Positions 43,242 to 56,339 of a stretch of 64,000 bases of DNA are shown piece by piece (within the stretch, counting starts at the first letter, position 1; each line of letters begins with the position of its first letter). Below the pieces are notes generated by a model. That model was not told the DNA's origin, made no database searches, and was given only the letters and a program-made list of their open reading frames with translations. Origin of the DNA: Branchiostoma floridae (taxonomy: Eukaryota > Chordata > Leptocardii > Amphioxiformes > Branchiostomatidae); assembly GCF_000003815.2 (NCBI RefSeq), contig NC_049997.1, positions 2,346,484-2,410,483 on the forward strand, read 5' to 3'. The position numbers and the translations under genes were made by a program.

Positions 43242-44440
43242 ACCATGAGTTAGAGTAAACTCTCATGACAACTGTTCATAAATCGATAAACATAGTGCCT
43301 TACAACTCTTGTAAAGCTATTGCTGCTAAACTCAACACCTTTCCAGATTGCTCTGTTTTTGTGTCATTATGTTGAAAGAAAGAATTTTGTCCTAAATGTT
43401 AAAAGTGCCTTATGTCTCCAAAATTAAATCTTTAAGAAGCACAAATAATAAACACTCACAGTCTATTCCAAAATAGCAAAGAAAATATGTCCAGAAATTT
43501 GCTAAAAAGTTTGTATATACTTGTGAAGTTTGAACAATTGATTTGAATAGATGTTACAGAATTTCTATTTTCACGAACCCACTGTGGTGTGTTTTCTATA
43601 GTTTTGTGTGTACATGTATGTATATAGACTGAAAATAGTGATTAAATATTCTAATGGAAAGTTTGCATTCCTCAAGAATTTTCTGAACTTTTTGTATGGA
43701 CAGCAAATGTTATGTTGGTGGGACATTTTGGTGGGAAAGGGATTTCTCCTCCACTCAGAGAACATTATGGGATCAAACGATGAACTCACCAACGATGCAC
43801 ACTCTTTGTCCAGATCAAAGAGATCACGATCGCTTACATGCTATTCTACCTAATACGTAAGTGAGGGGTCTGTTTCAGCAAAACGTTTTCTTGTCATGTT
43901 TTGTGTGTAAGAAGTTTATTGTACAAGCCTGATAATGAGGGTGCAAACGAGTGTGAAATTCCAGAAAAGTGGGAATTGATAGAAATCCAAAGATTGCTCT
44001 AGAGCTGAAGTGTGACCATCATTAAGGGTATCTTTCGTCCTTGGAATTGGGGAAGATTATTCTGTTAAACAGCTTGGCAAACACTTTGATCCCCCCTTAG
44101 GGACATCCAGCATTAATTGGAAAGTCTTTCAGTGGTGCATTATCTGTTGTTGTTAGTTTGGACCCTTTTTGTTGGTGTTTATGTCGGCTAGTTGAGATGT
44201 TGATTCTGTTATATTTTGAATTTGTAACTGCAGAAGAGTATATTTTGAACCAGATACGTTTTTGTCCTTCTGCACCAGTGTTCAGTGTATTTACAGCACA
44301 GAAGTTTGGGTGTATTTTTGTGAAATGTGACTGATATGTTCTATATATTTATGAAGAGAGAAATACGATGCCTTTCATGGCAATGTAAAATGACAAAAAA
44401 CGTCACTCAAAGTAATTCTGAATAAAACACACTACAACAA
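43242..44440 (+). other. DNAH1 3' UTR with two candidate poly(A) signals
   Basis: It is AT-rich and non-coding after the TAA. AATAAA occurs at 43447-43452 and again at 44421-44426, directly before the (ATGG)n block. Either could end the transcript; the sequence alone does not decide. Confidence 0.5.
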
Positions 44441-44458
44441 AACATGATGATATTTCTT

Positions 44459-44690
44459 AGGATGGATGGATGGATGGATGGATGGATGAATAGATGAATG
44501 GAAGAACGAATGGATGGATGGATGGATGGACGGATGGACGGATGGATGGATGGATGGATGAATAGATGAATGGAAGAACGAATGTATGGATGGATGGATG
44601 AATGAACGGACGGATGGATGGATGGACGGACGCACGGACAGATGGATGGATGGATGGATGAACAGAATGATGGATGGACGAATGGCTGCA
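44459..44690. repeat. (ATGG)n array with a longer repeated block
   Basis: GGAT/ATGG tetranucleotides are interrupted by GAATAGATGAATGGAAGAAC, which itself recurs about 64 bp on. Reverse frames give only SIHP-type low-complexity peptides. Confidence 0.95.
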
Positions 44691-45277
44691 AAGCGGACTT
44701 ATACTGAGCACGTTTAACAAGCAGACAGTCGCTACTTTTGAAGGAGTGAATTCCTCTTCACCAAAACAACTTTCAGATCCAGCGTGTAATTAGACGATCC
44801 CTGAAAAACGTTTCTTGGCAACCTGTGCGTACATTTCCACCAAAGTCTACATTTAGACTAACAAAGGTAATCTCAACTCGTCATTTTCCCTCTAAGAAGA
44901 CTCAATCTGGATAAAGTATGATTTTCTCCGCACAAAAGAAGATGAAAGAGGATCACCCAGGACAAAATGGGACACATGTTTACGCGCCGGATAATTGAGC
45001 AATACAAAAGTAAGATTATTAGTTCCACTTGGATGAATCAACAGTCAAGTCTTGTTACTGACGCGCCATTGGAAAGTAAGCCATGATTAGCGAGTCATCT
45101 TCTTCTTATACTAAGTTATAGCGGCGATGTTCACACGGTCGTGTAGGCTGAGACATCAATAGTGCGATTAGATCAACCAATGACATTATAGTAATTGTTT
45201 AATGTCCTTGATCCAACAGAAGAAAACAGCACGATCTGACGAATTTTCGCTGTGTATCTATGGCCTTTTTGTGTGTG

Positions 45278-45279
45278 TT

Positions 45280-45324
<45 letters not shown>

Positions 45325-45352
45325 GTCTCTCTCTCTCTCTCGTGCGTGCGTG
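45278..45352 (+). repeat. (CT)n/(GTGC)n microsatellite
   Basis: GTCTCT and CTCTCT runs are followed by GTGCGTGCGTGCG. Confidence 0.95.
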
Positions 45353-45514
45353 CGTATGGATGCCGTACGGCCCAAAAATGTTTGAGGAGCATGCAATCCA
45401 GCCAACAGGTGGCAAATACTTTATTGCACAATTAATCATTCACTCAAAAGTATATGGTTTGTGTTTTAGATAACTTTTATTTCCTTTAGGCTCTCGTATT
45501 CGGATGAATGAAAT

Positions 45515-45866
45515 TATTTCCAAGTGGATCCTACGGTGGCATACGATAGTATCATAAAACAGGCAAAGGCGTTTAGCCGGCTAAGGATACTTGATAAAAG
45601 CTCCTTGCTCCAGCAGAGGTTCGACTCCGGATGTTTTTTAAGTTTTTTATCTTTTATTTTCGGGCTTTCTAGTTTGTACCGGCCGTTTTCTTTACGTATC
45701 GCAGCCGCTTAAATAAATATAAAAAACAGCCGGAGCCGAACTTCTGATTGGAGAGTAGGCTAGGGGGTGTCATTTGCCAACCGTTGTAAATGACACTCCT
45801 TGGCCGGCTAAGGTCCTTGAGCAGCTTTATGATACTATCTTAGGCCATTGTAGGTCTACTGGGAGC
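45515..45866. mobile_element. Mutator-like MITE relative with nested foldback
   Basis: The outer ends (GATCCTACGGTGGCATACGA versus the inverted right end) match the family at 12497-12925. Inside, GTTCGACTCCGG and CCGGAGCCGAAC form a second inverted pair similar to the 48837-48996 foldback. Confidence 0.55.
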
Positions 45867-46567
45867 TTATCCTGCCTCGAAGGGCTATTTAGGCTTAGGT
45901 CACATTTCCACAGTGGGGCCCGGCCGGGCAGCTCTTGGGAGCGAAAAGAATGATATAAAAGACATCAAAATACACATAATGACAAAATAAGATTCATGAG
46001 AATGATCTGTGTATATTTCTAGATATGCAGTTTAAGTTTTCGTTTCTTAAAACATCCCGGCCGGGCACCTCTTTGAAAATGTGACCTAAGCCTTACGGTT
46101 CGACTATGGCATGACTCAGCAAACATATAACCTACGCACGTATGAAAGTATCTAGTTAGACTCAAGTTCAACAAACATTACGTAGTAGACAAGAGTAGTG
46201 TTTTAATAATCTAAGCGAGTAATGGTAACTTCTTCTCACTCCTTCATGTGTTCATCCAACGTTCTTTCCTTACTCCTTTGCTCCCCCGCAAGGCGTCTTT
46301 ACCAGTCTTTAGTGATAAGCAAGCCTAATCCTTAAAACGCTCGTGTCTCGTATCCTTCCCACCTGAGGGTATGAGGTAACCATTATGTAATCATTGCCTT
46401 ATCAACAAGGCGAAGAGTTAGTCTATCTTTACAAGGAGCTTTTATCATTGTTCTATAATGACTGAGATATGCAAATTGCCTCAGGTGACTAAGACTGGTT
46501 AAAACTTACCTGCCAAGTCCAAGACTACTCAGAAACTCAGACGCACTCCTAGCTGGCGGTCCTAGCG

Positions 46568-46741
46568 ATGGAGCAGTACCACGGACATCAGTACCCGGGC
46601 GACCAGGGGCAGGGCCCGTACGGGGACCAGTGGGGCTACGATGGCGGGTGGGATCGACCGTCGTGCGCCTTGCAGGACCGGCGGGTCTACCCACAGCACC
46701 TGCCGCCGCCTAACCAGCATCCTGCCTTCCCGTGTATTCTG
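46568..46741 (+). CDS. Candidate first coding exon, unidentified protein
   Basis: ATG at 46568 opens 58 codons ending CIL at CTG|GTGAGT, a near-consensus donor, phase 0. The peptide is rich in Q, G, Y and P (MEQYHGHQYPGD, then DQWGYDGGWD and LPPPNQHPAF), like a disordered transcription-factor N-terminus. GC content is higher than in the flanks. I recognise no family. No downstream exon was found. Confidence 0.5.
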
Positions 46742-48836
46742 GTGAGTGTATATTACAATATAACTTGTGAAGGAGTAAACTATTCTCCAACTCAGAAAAT
46801 GTACGTAAGAAAATGGACTTAACTGAAGTTTCGACTGAATCACTGGGTCCTCTTCAGCTGTTTGACCCAGGGCTGAGCCAGACAGTCAGTTGAAAGCTTC
46901 AGTAAGTCTAAAGAGTTTCCTCTTTTGTAGATTTCTACCACTCGGCGCTGTCTTTTTGTGTTTTCTTGTTTTTCTTGGATTTTTGCACTGGCTTTTACTT
47001 TTTATGCTTTGGCAAGCGCGTATCCCCGCCGGGCATTAGAGAGTGACTTCAACCTTAGCCCTTGTTGAAAATTGCGAACTAGCGCTCCTGCAAAAATACC
47101 CAGTGCTGTTGGAAGTCTGCGTAAGAAATAAAAAGAGTCAGAGAACAGTATATTTCCTCATAAATGTATTTACCCAACTCATACGAACTTTTATGATAAC
47201 CATATTCATTTAATAGCTAAACCGTGTGTTTTAACACAAAAATCATAAACTTGTTGCAAGTTTTCGCCCGATTCTTCTGTGCATCTTTTCATGTTCGCAT
47301 TTGGTTGAAAGAGGTGGACCAAATTTAAGACCCTGGGTTTTCCGTCGCTACGTTCAGCTTCACCGGACAGCAAGTTTCGATAGCACGGAAACAAACGAAA
47401 ATTTTAGTTTTCCTTTTTAAGCTGCATGCATGGTAGACATAAACTACAAAAGCCAGGAGTATTGGTCTTCGCTGTTCTCAAGTTCGAAACAAACTTTCCT
47501 TGGTCTTTAGAGCAGAACGTTATATTTTCGTTGCCACGGTCGACCGTCAGTTGGTTTGTAATCTTGCGATACCTGGTGTATGGGTATGTCTCGGCCGAAG
47601 AAAAAACTTTGGAACTAACACTTTACTCACTTTGTTGGCAGTGAAGATCTGCACTGATTCTTTCTTTTAGTCAATTTTCGTCGTTTCCAATTGAGAATCT
47701 TTTCCTCGACTGTCCCAAAATGTGAAACATTTATAGTTCTTGAACCCGTTTGTGGATAAAATCATTTTTGCCCAGCTCCGCTTTTCCTAGGATCACAAAA
47801 TTCTACGGATATTTGAATTATGCTGAACTGAAAACGTCTTCATCAATGATCTTTTTAATTAGCAGATGTATGTATGTGCCTTATTTTGGCCCACAGTAGG
47901 TTCTAGTGGTACAACTTTATTAAACGTACATCAATACATTTCTTCATTGGCGCGCGCACTGCTTAGAAACGTACAAATTAAGTCAATAGACGCAAAGTAT
48001 AAAAGCCGAAGCCAAACAGTTACTTCGATGCCGCTTACCATGATAACTTCATGACGGTCGGCAATTTTTGTCCCAAATATACAATAACAAATAAAAATCG
48101 TCAGAACTATTAATAATATTAGATTGACATAGGCTCATCTTTGAACCGTAATACCTTAAATTCTCATCGTATATCGTATATCCTCCTCAGTGGTTAGAGG
48201 GTACTGTACCTCAAAGAAGAAGAAGAAAAATACAGGCTCATTGGTCTGCAAGTTTCCGTCTAAAAGCCTTACCGACTGCAAGTGTAGTTAACATGGATTC
48301 ATTTCACTTTTTCGCTTGTTTAGCGACGTGTCTCAAATGTCATTTGTTTCTTTACTGAATGTCTATGGACAGCGACAGCCACTTGATAGAGAACAGAACA
48401 AGCGAAAAGACGTACAAAAACAACCGTAGCCAGATCTAGACATCTACCTAATGATTACTGTATTTAGTCGGCTCTTTTCACGGGTAGATTTCCACAGTTC
48501 TAAGGGCTACTTTGAGCCTTGACTAGCGGGATTAGTACATCTAATCAGGGATAATCTCTATGACGTCGGTCAGCCGTCTGATTACCCTTGATTTGTGACA
48601 AGCGCGAGCCCAAATCACCCGTCTCATTGTTGCTATTCACAACGTGATTGACGGGTGTCAAAGGCTCATCATTCCTCAATAGGCGCGGCAGGAACAATTC
48701 CTTCACAAGTTGGAAACGTGCCACTAAGTGCGAGGATGAAATTTTAATGATGAACCCAATTTCATAGCGACTCGACGTTAATTATCTAATATAGTGTCCT
48801 TGGTCGGACGGCCCGTTTAGCGTGAATGGCTACTCA
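46742..48836. other. Non-coding stretch, probable intron or intergenic
   Basis: No convincing exon. 46830-46900 contains CTGAAGAGGACC and CAGTCGAAAC on the minus strand, echoing the hammerhead-like layout. The remainder is unremarkable. Confidence 0.4.
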
Positions 48837-48996
48837 CCAAGCAGAGGTTAGGCTCCGGCTGTGTTTTGACGTGTTTTAGGCGCTTTTATCAGGCTTTCTA
48901 TTGTTTTCTTTATGTCTCGGGACCCGGTAAAGAAAACCATACAAAATAAAAAGCTGAAAAGAGTCCAAAATAAGCCAGAGCCTAACCTCTGCTTGG
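48837..48996. mobile_element. Foldback element, 160 bp
   Basis: CCAAGCAGAGGTTAGGCTCC at the left pairs with an inverted GAGCCTAACCTCTGCTTGG at the right. It is non-coding. Confidence 0.75.
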
Positions 48997-50728
48997 AGAG
49001 TAGTCCAAATTGACTCTTACAGGAGTGGCATAATTGGACTTTTTTTAAAGGTGTCTCTCAAGGAAAGGCTACGACATAGAATGTATATCTAAACCTGTTT
49101 CTCTATTTCCTCTGTTGCATTGTCTCTATTAACTTTTCTCTTCATCAATTGCGGTAACTGGGCATATTTTTATATAAACTTTGACAATAGTGTAGTATGC
49201 TGTCCATTTTTTACTGATGTAATACAGAACCTGTCATTGTTATGTCAATGTGGATTAGATACCTATGTAATAAGATACACAAGGTAACTGTTACAGTTAC
49301 TCTGTCAACTATATTTACTCTGTCAACTATTTTGATCCCAAATTGCTACCTTGCCTTTAGACATTGTGTTTGGCCCCATCGCTGTTCGAGACATATATGT
49401 TTTGGGTAAAGCTGTTTGCAGACCCTTTGTAGTGTAATAAGTATGTCAAGGGCATTATTAATATGTTCCCACACTATAAATAGCACAGTGGATCAACAAA
49501 GCCTATCATTGGTCGGTAATGTCTGCGTCACCCTGACGTCATGGATTCGAAAACATTGTCTCGCGTTGGCCGGAAGCCAATGTGTGTGTTAGGTGATTAT
49601 AAGGAAAAGCGTGCAGTTTGAAATTATGTTGGATTAAAAATGTAAGTCTGCTCTTCGTCCGGTTGACAGTTTCTTAAGACTGAATTAAGGGTGATTTTTA
49701 CCTGTAATTTCTGGGAATCCTGTCTCGTCGTCAAGCGGGGAGAAATTGGCACTTTCTGAGACTCCACCAGACGAACTACACTGGCTATGGGGAGAAGTTG
49801 CCAGGGAAGTTTAGCCAACACAGATTTTCATTTGCAAAGCTAAAATGATACCCTTCTCTTGACCAATCATTCAATCATATCACCATAATTTGTGACGAAA
49901 TCATGAGATCTCAAACTGTACTCCTCGGCCATCTAACTCCTCTGGTGTGTTTTCTGTCTTATTTGGCCAATTTCTACTATTTTCCAGCGACCTGTACATG
50001 TGGAGCCTGGTAGAGGCTAAACGAAATTTGTAATTCATGACTCCTTACGGAAGGCCCGGTGGAGACTTGGCACTTTCCACTGGTATCTACAGTGATATGA
50101 TTATTTCAATAAATGATTTCAGAACCACCTGTGAACATACGGCATTAAAAAGTTCAAATGGTGTTATACACATTGTGAGAACGCAATGTACCGAATAAAC
50201 TTCGAATCACATGTTACGCTGAAATGTTTGGTGAGAAATTTACAATGACATGCAGAACGCAGTAGCTCGGATCAATGAGGTTTTAACGTCATAAAAGAAA
50301 AATATTTCTGGTCAGACTATCATAAACGTATTGCAATTTGGCAAAATACCAAGGCTAATATCCTCTCAGGTGCTCTTTTTATGCTTACTTAGAACAGAAG
50401 ATACGCAGGTAATGACGACAAAACAGTCAAGATTCTTCAACCTGCACTAATTACTGAGTAATTTGTATTACGTAACGTTACATTTTGCGGGTGACCTTTC
50501 AAAAAGAGCCCGCGGCTTTGATTTGCGACAGTTTCAGTAACTTTCAAAGAGGAGCAATGAAGTATAAAATCGAAGAACACACGTACGCCATGCCATGCCA
50601 TGCCCTCGACGGTTTACGGTAATCCCTCAACCAGGCCTGTCTACTGGGGTGTAAGGATCGTAGAATTCGGAGAAAAAAAATCGGGAAATTGGCCAGGGGA
50701 TCCGGAGTCGACGTCAGTCCACGCTTAA
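48997..50728. other. Non-coding stretch
   Basis: I see no supported gene or repeat here. Short ORFs on both strands lack codon bias and similarity I can recognise. Confidence 0.4.
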
Positions 50729-51094
50729 GCCACTCCAATTTAATTTCTTGGTTCACGGATTTTTTCATAAAAAATATGGAGCGAGAGGGCGAAATGAAAA
50801 TAAAAATAAAAATTGTAAAATGGTTGGGGTAAAGGTAACGGCTAATCCAAAACATAAAGAAAAAAAGTTTTCAGCTTGAAAAAAGTACAAAAACACTATT
50901 TTTGTACAGTAACAGCACCTGTATCCACACTTTAAGGAGCTTACAATATAAAGGCCAATTTGCTACACCAGAAAGTTGGTGAATGGTTTAATTAATGGTG
51001 AAAATTTGCTGAGTGGTAATTTTTATTTTTATTTTTTTTCCCAAAAAATAGGAGCGAGCGAATCCGTGAACCAAGAAATTAAATCGGTGTGGCC
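50729..51094 (+). mobile_element. MITE with TAA-type target site, copy B
   Basis: It is near-identical along its length to 10515-10876 and in the same orientation. Flanks are TAA at the left and TTA at the right. High similarity suggests recent activity. Confidence 0.75.
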
Positions 51095-53689
51095 TTAGGT
51101 TCGAACTTTCATGTCTTTGATGTTACATTATATCAAAGACTTGTGTTATCCCTACTTGTAATAGCAGTTGCCATACATTGTACCATGTACAAATGTCGTG
51201 CAATAAAGTTCTCTCATATTTCCTCTCCGCAGCCGGCCCATTCCTCTGGTAGCAAAACTCCCCTGCCAAATTATTCTCCCTATGATAGCCAACGTAGTCA
51301 GTCTGGTACAGACCACATACCTTTCCATAAGCCCTGGCATGCTGCATTGATTTTCGCAGTCTGCTGGTTCCAGACAGAGGTTTAAAGAAGCAGTTGTACT
51401 GGTTAAAGTACAACACGCGAGTTGCACACTTGCCGATCATTCCGTCGCGTCTCAAGGACTTTAAACTATAGGTCTCTCGGGGACGATGACATTTACGCCA
51501 GCATTGGCTGCTCTTTTTTATCAGACACACCTAGATTGTCCAAAATGCGAAGCTCTTGGACCCTCCTGTGCTCATATTTACCTCCATGGAAAGGGATGTA
51601 TTGTTTTCGTTCTGTTTGTTTGTTTGTTTGTTTGTTTTGGTGTGTGTTCAAGGTTATCGGCTGGCTCGGGTCCAAGTTTGTTCCTAGGCCGAGTTGTAAC
51701 TGAAGCTTGAATGGAGCTGGCGTTTACGTTCAAATTTCTTTGGCAGTGAGAGAGGAGTATACATAATATGTGAAATTAACATGCATGGTTTATATTTTGT
51801 CCAAAAAAAATACCCCTCCAAAATACAAAGATTTCATGAAGGTATGGATTTGAGGCAGGAATCTTTTTTCCGTCATTTTGTAACTGAGAATGATAACCAA
51901 GAAGTTAAGTGTTTGCATATATGTCTCTGGTGGTGCGAAAGACGAATTTCCCCTGCTAAGTCTTGCTCCTAGCGGACTGTCGGAGTACTACACGAGCGGT
52001 CCAGCCACCAGTTAACCCAGAAGCGCCCCCTGACGAACTGCAGCAACAAGTAGTACATGCAACGTGCTGTGATGTGCAACGATTTTGCGGTATACCGAAG
52101 TTGATAGCATTTTATGCCCCCTTGCTTCAATAAACAAGTGTTAATATCCCCTTTATATCAAAAGGACGAATTCAAGGTTACAACCGAGTTCTTTTCTTGA
52201 AATTTGTGGTCTTCAATTACAGTCACCACAGCGTGAGCTTCAAAACGACGGTACGCCATGTTTGACTGGAATACATCCGGATGCATCCTGGCTCTATTCC
52301 AGACTCTTAAAAACACAATAGGCGAAGTAAAAACACAACAGGAATTATGCTTGAAGCACCCCGAACTTGATTGTGAGCAGTGGGCATGAAGTTGGCATGA
52401 GAGAGCGGAGTGATCCGGTCGCCCTCTGAGAAAGAAAGGGGGTTTTCTCCTAGGGGTGCTGTCTCAAGTTCTACTTGAATTAATTCAGTAGTATTATAGT
52501 ATGGGCGACATGATTTCCGAGAGCCTGCTTCCGAAGTTTTCCAGATTTTGCTGTGATCTGCATAATTTCGACGAAGGTGAAGTGTAAAGCAAAACGGCTA
52601 ATTAGCAAAGTATACAAAGATATCTCCAATTGAAATGATGCGCACTCTAAAGAAAACGAATTATGAGTTTGGAATAACGTTGCAATAAAAACATCTAATT
52701 GTCTTGAATATTTTGTAGTACACGCGTTGGATGTCCAATTATCGCTGTTTTCTTTTTCTTTTGCAGGCAATGATGATCTAATAAACTAAATGAATATAGT
52801 AAATGATGGTGCCGATTAGGGCATTTCAGTATTGAAAGGATCATTCGCGGCAAATATGTATCAATCAACTTGAATCATGAATGAGACCTGACCAAGAAAG
52901 AGGACATAGCCTGGAAACAAAGAGAAACGGTACGGAGGGAAACACCCCTGTTTCATTGGTACCGTCCCGATGAAATCAAATATTCCTTTCTATGGCCCAA
53001 CAAGAGAATTTCTATTTCATAAAGCTACGTTGGTCTCTCTTATCAGTAGTAGTCACGGGTTGTTTTGACTATCCATCCTCCGCCTTCCACAAAACATCAA
53101 TCATTCACAGTATACGGATAGATGTTTCCTAAACAACGCATCGGAAAATAAGCGTGCTCTCACACAAAACTCAAAATGGATATTTGAGAGTTTAGAAACT
53201 TTTTGACAACAATCACATGAAAAAGAATCAATTATTGTTTCGCCCCAGACTTCACGTTTCAAGAGCAAATACGGATACAGTTTTTGTTTGTCAAAATTGT
53301 GATAATGATATGGTGCATTATACACAAAACAGGTACTACAATTGCGCACTAGTATCGACTCCCATAAAAAGTAACTTTAATCTATTGCACCGCAACGTTG
53401 CATAAAAAAGGTTTAACGTTATAATTCATTGGCATTGCTCAGTATTTGCGAAGAAAGTCATCGGTAAACATCACGGTACTTGGTAGAAAAATACAAATCC
53501 GTCGGATTACAATCTTACACTGTTACAGGAATCCGGGAACAAACAGACCGGAAAATTCACAGGGGGTATGGATTATTCTTCTGAATGGCATAAATCTGCT
53601 CGAAATGTTTACTTTGAGTTTTTCTATTTGAGAAAAGCTTATTATAAAGTACCAGCATGACATCATCCTGTTGAAAAAAAAATGACCTG
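51095..53689. other. Non-coding stretch with one dispersed repeat
   Basis: 51572-51700 shares ACCTCCATGG and ATTGTTTTCG with 41150, followed by (TTTG)n. I see no supported exon in the rest. Confidence 0.4.
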
Positions 53690-54140
53690 TCCACCACGGC
53701 CCGATCAGCTGGTGCCAGGCCACGCCCACCAACCAGCGGCGCGCGCTCTGATTGGTCAGGCGGCGCATCATGACGTCTGTAGTATACGTGGCGCACCGCT
53801 GTCCCATCTATGTTTTTTAGCCGTCCGTGACGTCCAAAATAGATAATAACAACCCCCAAACGCCGCGGCTGTGCGTCATATTGTCTTTACACCAACGCCC
53901 AGTGCGTGTGCTCGTAGTAGACCGACCGGTCGGGTAAGAATATTAGACAATCTGTGACTGAAACACGCACTACTTTGCGCGAGTGGAAGCACTCCCGTTT
54001 CCGCGTGGGTTGTGCGGTCCCGGATTCTCAGTCGTCTGATTCTGACCAGAAAGCGTCGCAGACGACGTTTTTCTTCATTTCCTCCGGTTTTTGGCGATTC
54101 TCGCCAATTCTGCGCCGGCTTTCGGCTCAAGCTGCACGCC
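53690..54140 (+). promoter_or_regulatory. CpG-rich promoter-like region
   Basis: CpG density rises sharply here. Two CRE-like sites (TGACGTCT near 53771, TGACGTCC near 53828), an inverted CCAAT box (GATTGGTC near 53751), a CACGCCC box and ACGTGGC occur within about 150 bp. CCAAAATAGAT follows the second CRE. The ATG at 54141 lies about 300 bp downstream. The start site is inferred only. Confidence 0.5.
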
Positions 54141-54227
54141 ATGGACAGCTTAGCGCACGACAGAAAGCTCAGCGAGCTGGGCTCCAACGACTTCAACGAT
54201 ATTTTGGACACGGACGTCTTCAGACTG
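54141..54227 (+). CDS. Candidate first coding exon, acidic N-terminus
   Basis: ATG at 54141 (context GCACGCCATGG) opens 29 codons: MDSLAHDRKL, then SELGSNDFNDILDTDVFRL. It ends at CTG|GTACGT in phase 0. The acidic LSEL..NDF..(L)D pattern looks like a transcriptional activation motif. It is reminiscent of PGC-1 family N-termini (recalled), but 29 residues cannot establish that. No further exon was found before 64000. Confidence 0.5.
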
Positions 54228-56132
54228 GTACGTAGTAAAACTCCGCAGTAGTAGCACTACGATTTTCAAAAATTTTCCGCCGGTAGACAAGGTACACACA
54301 CCGGTGCCCCAAACTCACCTATACAATTTCTGTAGCCTCTATAAACGAGCAATATGTCCGATATATGTTAGAAATTGCGATCTTCTTGATATTTTGTGTA
54401 AAAGGTGTGCATGTAGAATTGTAGACAGTTTAAAGGTAAACTCAGGTATGGGCGGTGACGCCCCCCTCCCACAAAAAGCATGTCTACTTTACCGGCGCCT
54501 GAAGCGGAAGTTACCTGACGCACTTCTCTCACCTTTTACGTCTGAAAACGCAAATGTTAAACACACTCAGAAGGTCATCTACCTTTAGACGTAGAAAATG
54601 AGGAACGTTTGTGTATCTCTTACATATTTGAAGAAGATCATGAGGTTTTGATTTGCGTAGAATGAATTTCTAACGAATTTTTGTCGAGCTTCGAGCGACC
54701 CGGATTTAAAGTTACCAGACGGCATGTCACGATTTCTCGGAAGGCTTGTAGATTTGGAATTAATTACCTTCTCACATTCTTTAATGAGAGAACAAAACCT
54801 CTTATTTTTTGTGTATACGATATGCAGGCGTAATCAAATTTTATGCTCGACAAATATCTCCAGAGATCACTTTGTGATAGGAAAGACAGTTACACCATAT
54901 GTTTACGCCATATATTGAAACACATCCGTAAATTTTGAATTCCGTCAACAAGAAACCCGAGGACTTGTTGACCAGATATTTGGACATGTTGATCGCCGTC
55001 TTGTCTTCCAATTTGGATGCAAATTTGCGCTGTTGACAGCAGTTTTTGCCAAGGCTATTTTGTTTATCACACCCCATGGGGTGCTGTGTATCCTGCCCCT
55101 CCCCCTTTTGGAACTGGACTTTGTATTTTGCTTGCGCGTTTAAATACGCGTGTTTTGCTCAAGATAATCTGACAGAGGAGTTATAAACTTCCAATATATT
55201 GTAACGTTTCATTCGAGGCGGAGAGCTATGTTTATTTCGTAGGATCTTACCCAAGATTACAGAAAGTGGGAACTTGGACATCTGGAGCAATAGATCCGAA
55301 TTTCCAACCAGGATGTAGAGGATTGTCTTTGTTGTTCACTTTTGAAGTGTTTGCATTTGGGATGCCGCGGGTACTAACACATGCAAAATGCTGTAACAGC
55401 TTTCTGCTTGTAGTGTCGGTTTATTGACATTTTTCGTTAAAGGGAGTTGGGATAAACTAGTACAAAATTAATACCGTACTACCACTGTTTGCTTTCATTT
55501 TCCAGTGAAAAGGTTAGGAAATAGACCCATATTCGACATTGGGTGAGGTAGTAGGAAAAAGCTGTGCACACATCTAGAGTGTCTGTGACCAATTTAAAAT
55601 GCAGATACAACACAGATAAGGATGGCAATTTACTATCCATCACCTAATTAAGGAATATCTGTTGGAGCCTTGGTTGGAGTCAGATCGTAGCTCAGCTTAT
55701 TCAACTTACAGAGAAACTCCCAAATTTCGTCCTTTTATTTAACTTTCACGTGGAAGCATTTTTAATTTTTTTTTCGGTGTTATTTTTCGGACATGACCAA
55801 ATTTTGGATGAACTCCAAGAGAGAATACTACTCATGTCCAACAGCTTTTTGCCCTGGAATTTCGAGGGCCCCCTGTTGTGTGGATCCTCCCTCAGGATGG
55901 TCTAATGTAAACCATCTTGAGGTCAGTTATTGTAGTTCACTGCAGGGGCCACAGCTCTGCTGAATGTCAGGCAATCCAACACTGTGATGCAAATCAAATC
56001 AAGATAAGCCACAACAATCATTTGCCTTTCATCATTTTACAAGTGTCGTAGTTCGTGGATTATTCATTAGAACATGGCCATCTTTCCTCAGCCAATCAGG
56101 AGCGAGTGTTTCTTGTGACTATATCCACATAG

Positions 56133-56285
56133 TATGGTGTCCCTAGGGGTAGGGGTGTACTAAGTAACGAATAAATTGACTAAGTTGGAGACGCCCACCA
56201 TTCACCTGAATGGTATCCCTAGGGGTAGGGGTGTACCAACCAACGAATAAATTGACTAAGTTGGAGACGCCCACCTTTCTCATGC
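56133..56285. repeat. Two tandem copies of a 76-bp unit
   Basis: CCCTAGGGGTAGGGGTGTAC begins at 56141 and 56217. Each is followed by AACGAATAAATTGACTAAGT and GGAGACGCCCACC. Confidence 0.9.
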
Positions 56286-56339
56286 AAATAAAAGCAATTA
56301 AAGAATTAACAAAAAGGGAAACAGCAAATCAACCTATGT

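Larger units (their letters stand above)
44691..46567. other. Intergenic stretch
   Basis: Apart from the CT/TG microsatellite and the TIR element listed separately I see no coding sequence. Above 45900 two CCCGGCCGGGCA copies flank about 170 bp in the same orientation. Confidence 0.5.

Noticed and set aside
44407-44720. Reverse-strand ORFs rich in SIHP
   Set aside because: They are translations of the (ATGG)n array.
45173-45473. ORFs of RERERE and SLSLSL type
   Set aside because: They are translations of the (CT)n microsatellite.
51123-51530. 135-codon minus-strand ORF
   Set aside because: No recognisable family, no splice context and ordinary base composition; a chance ORF is likely.
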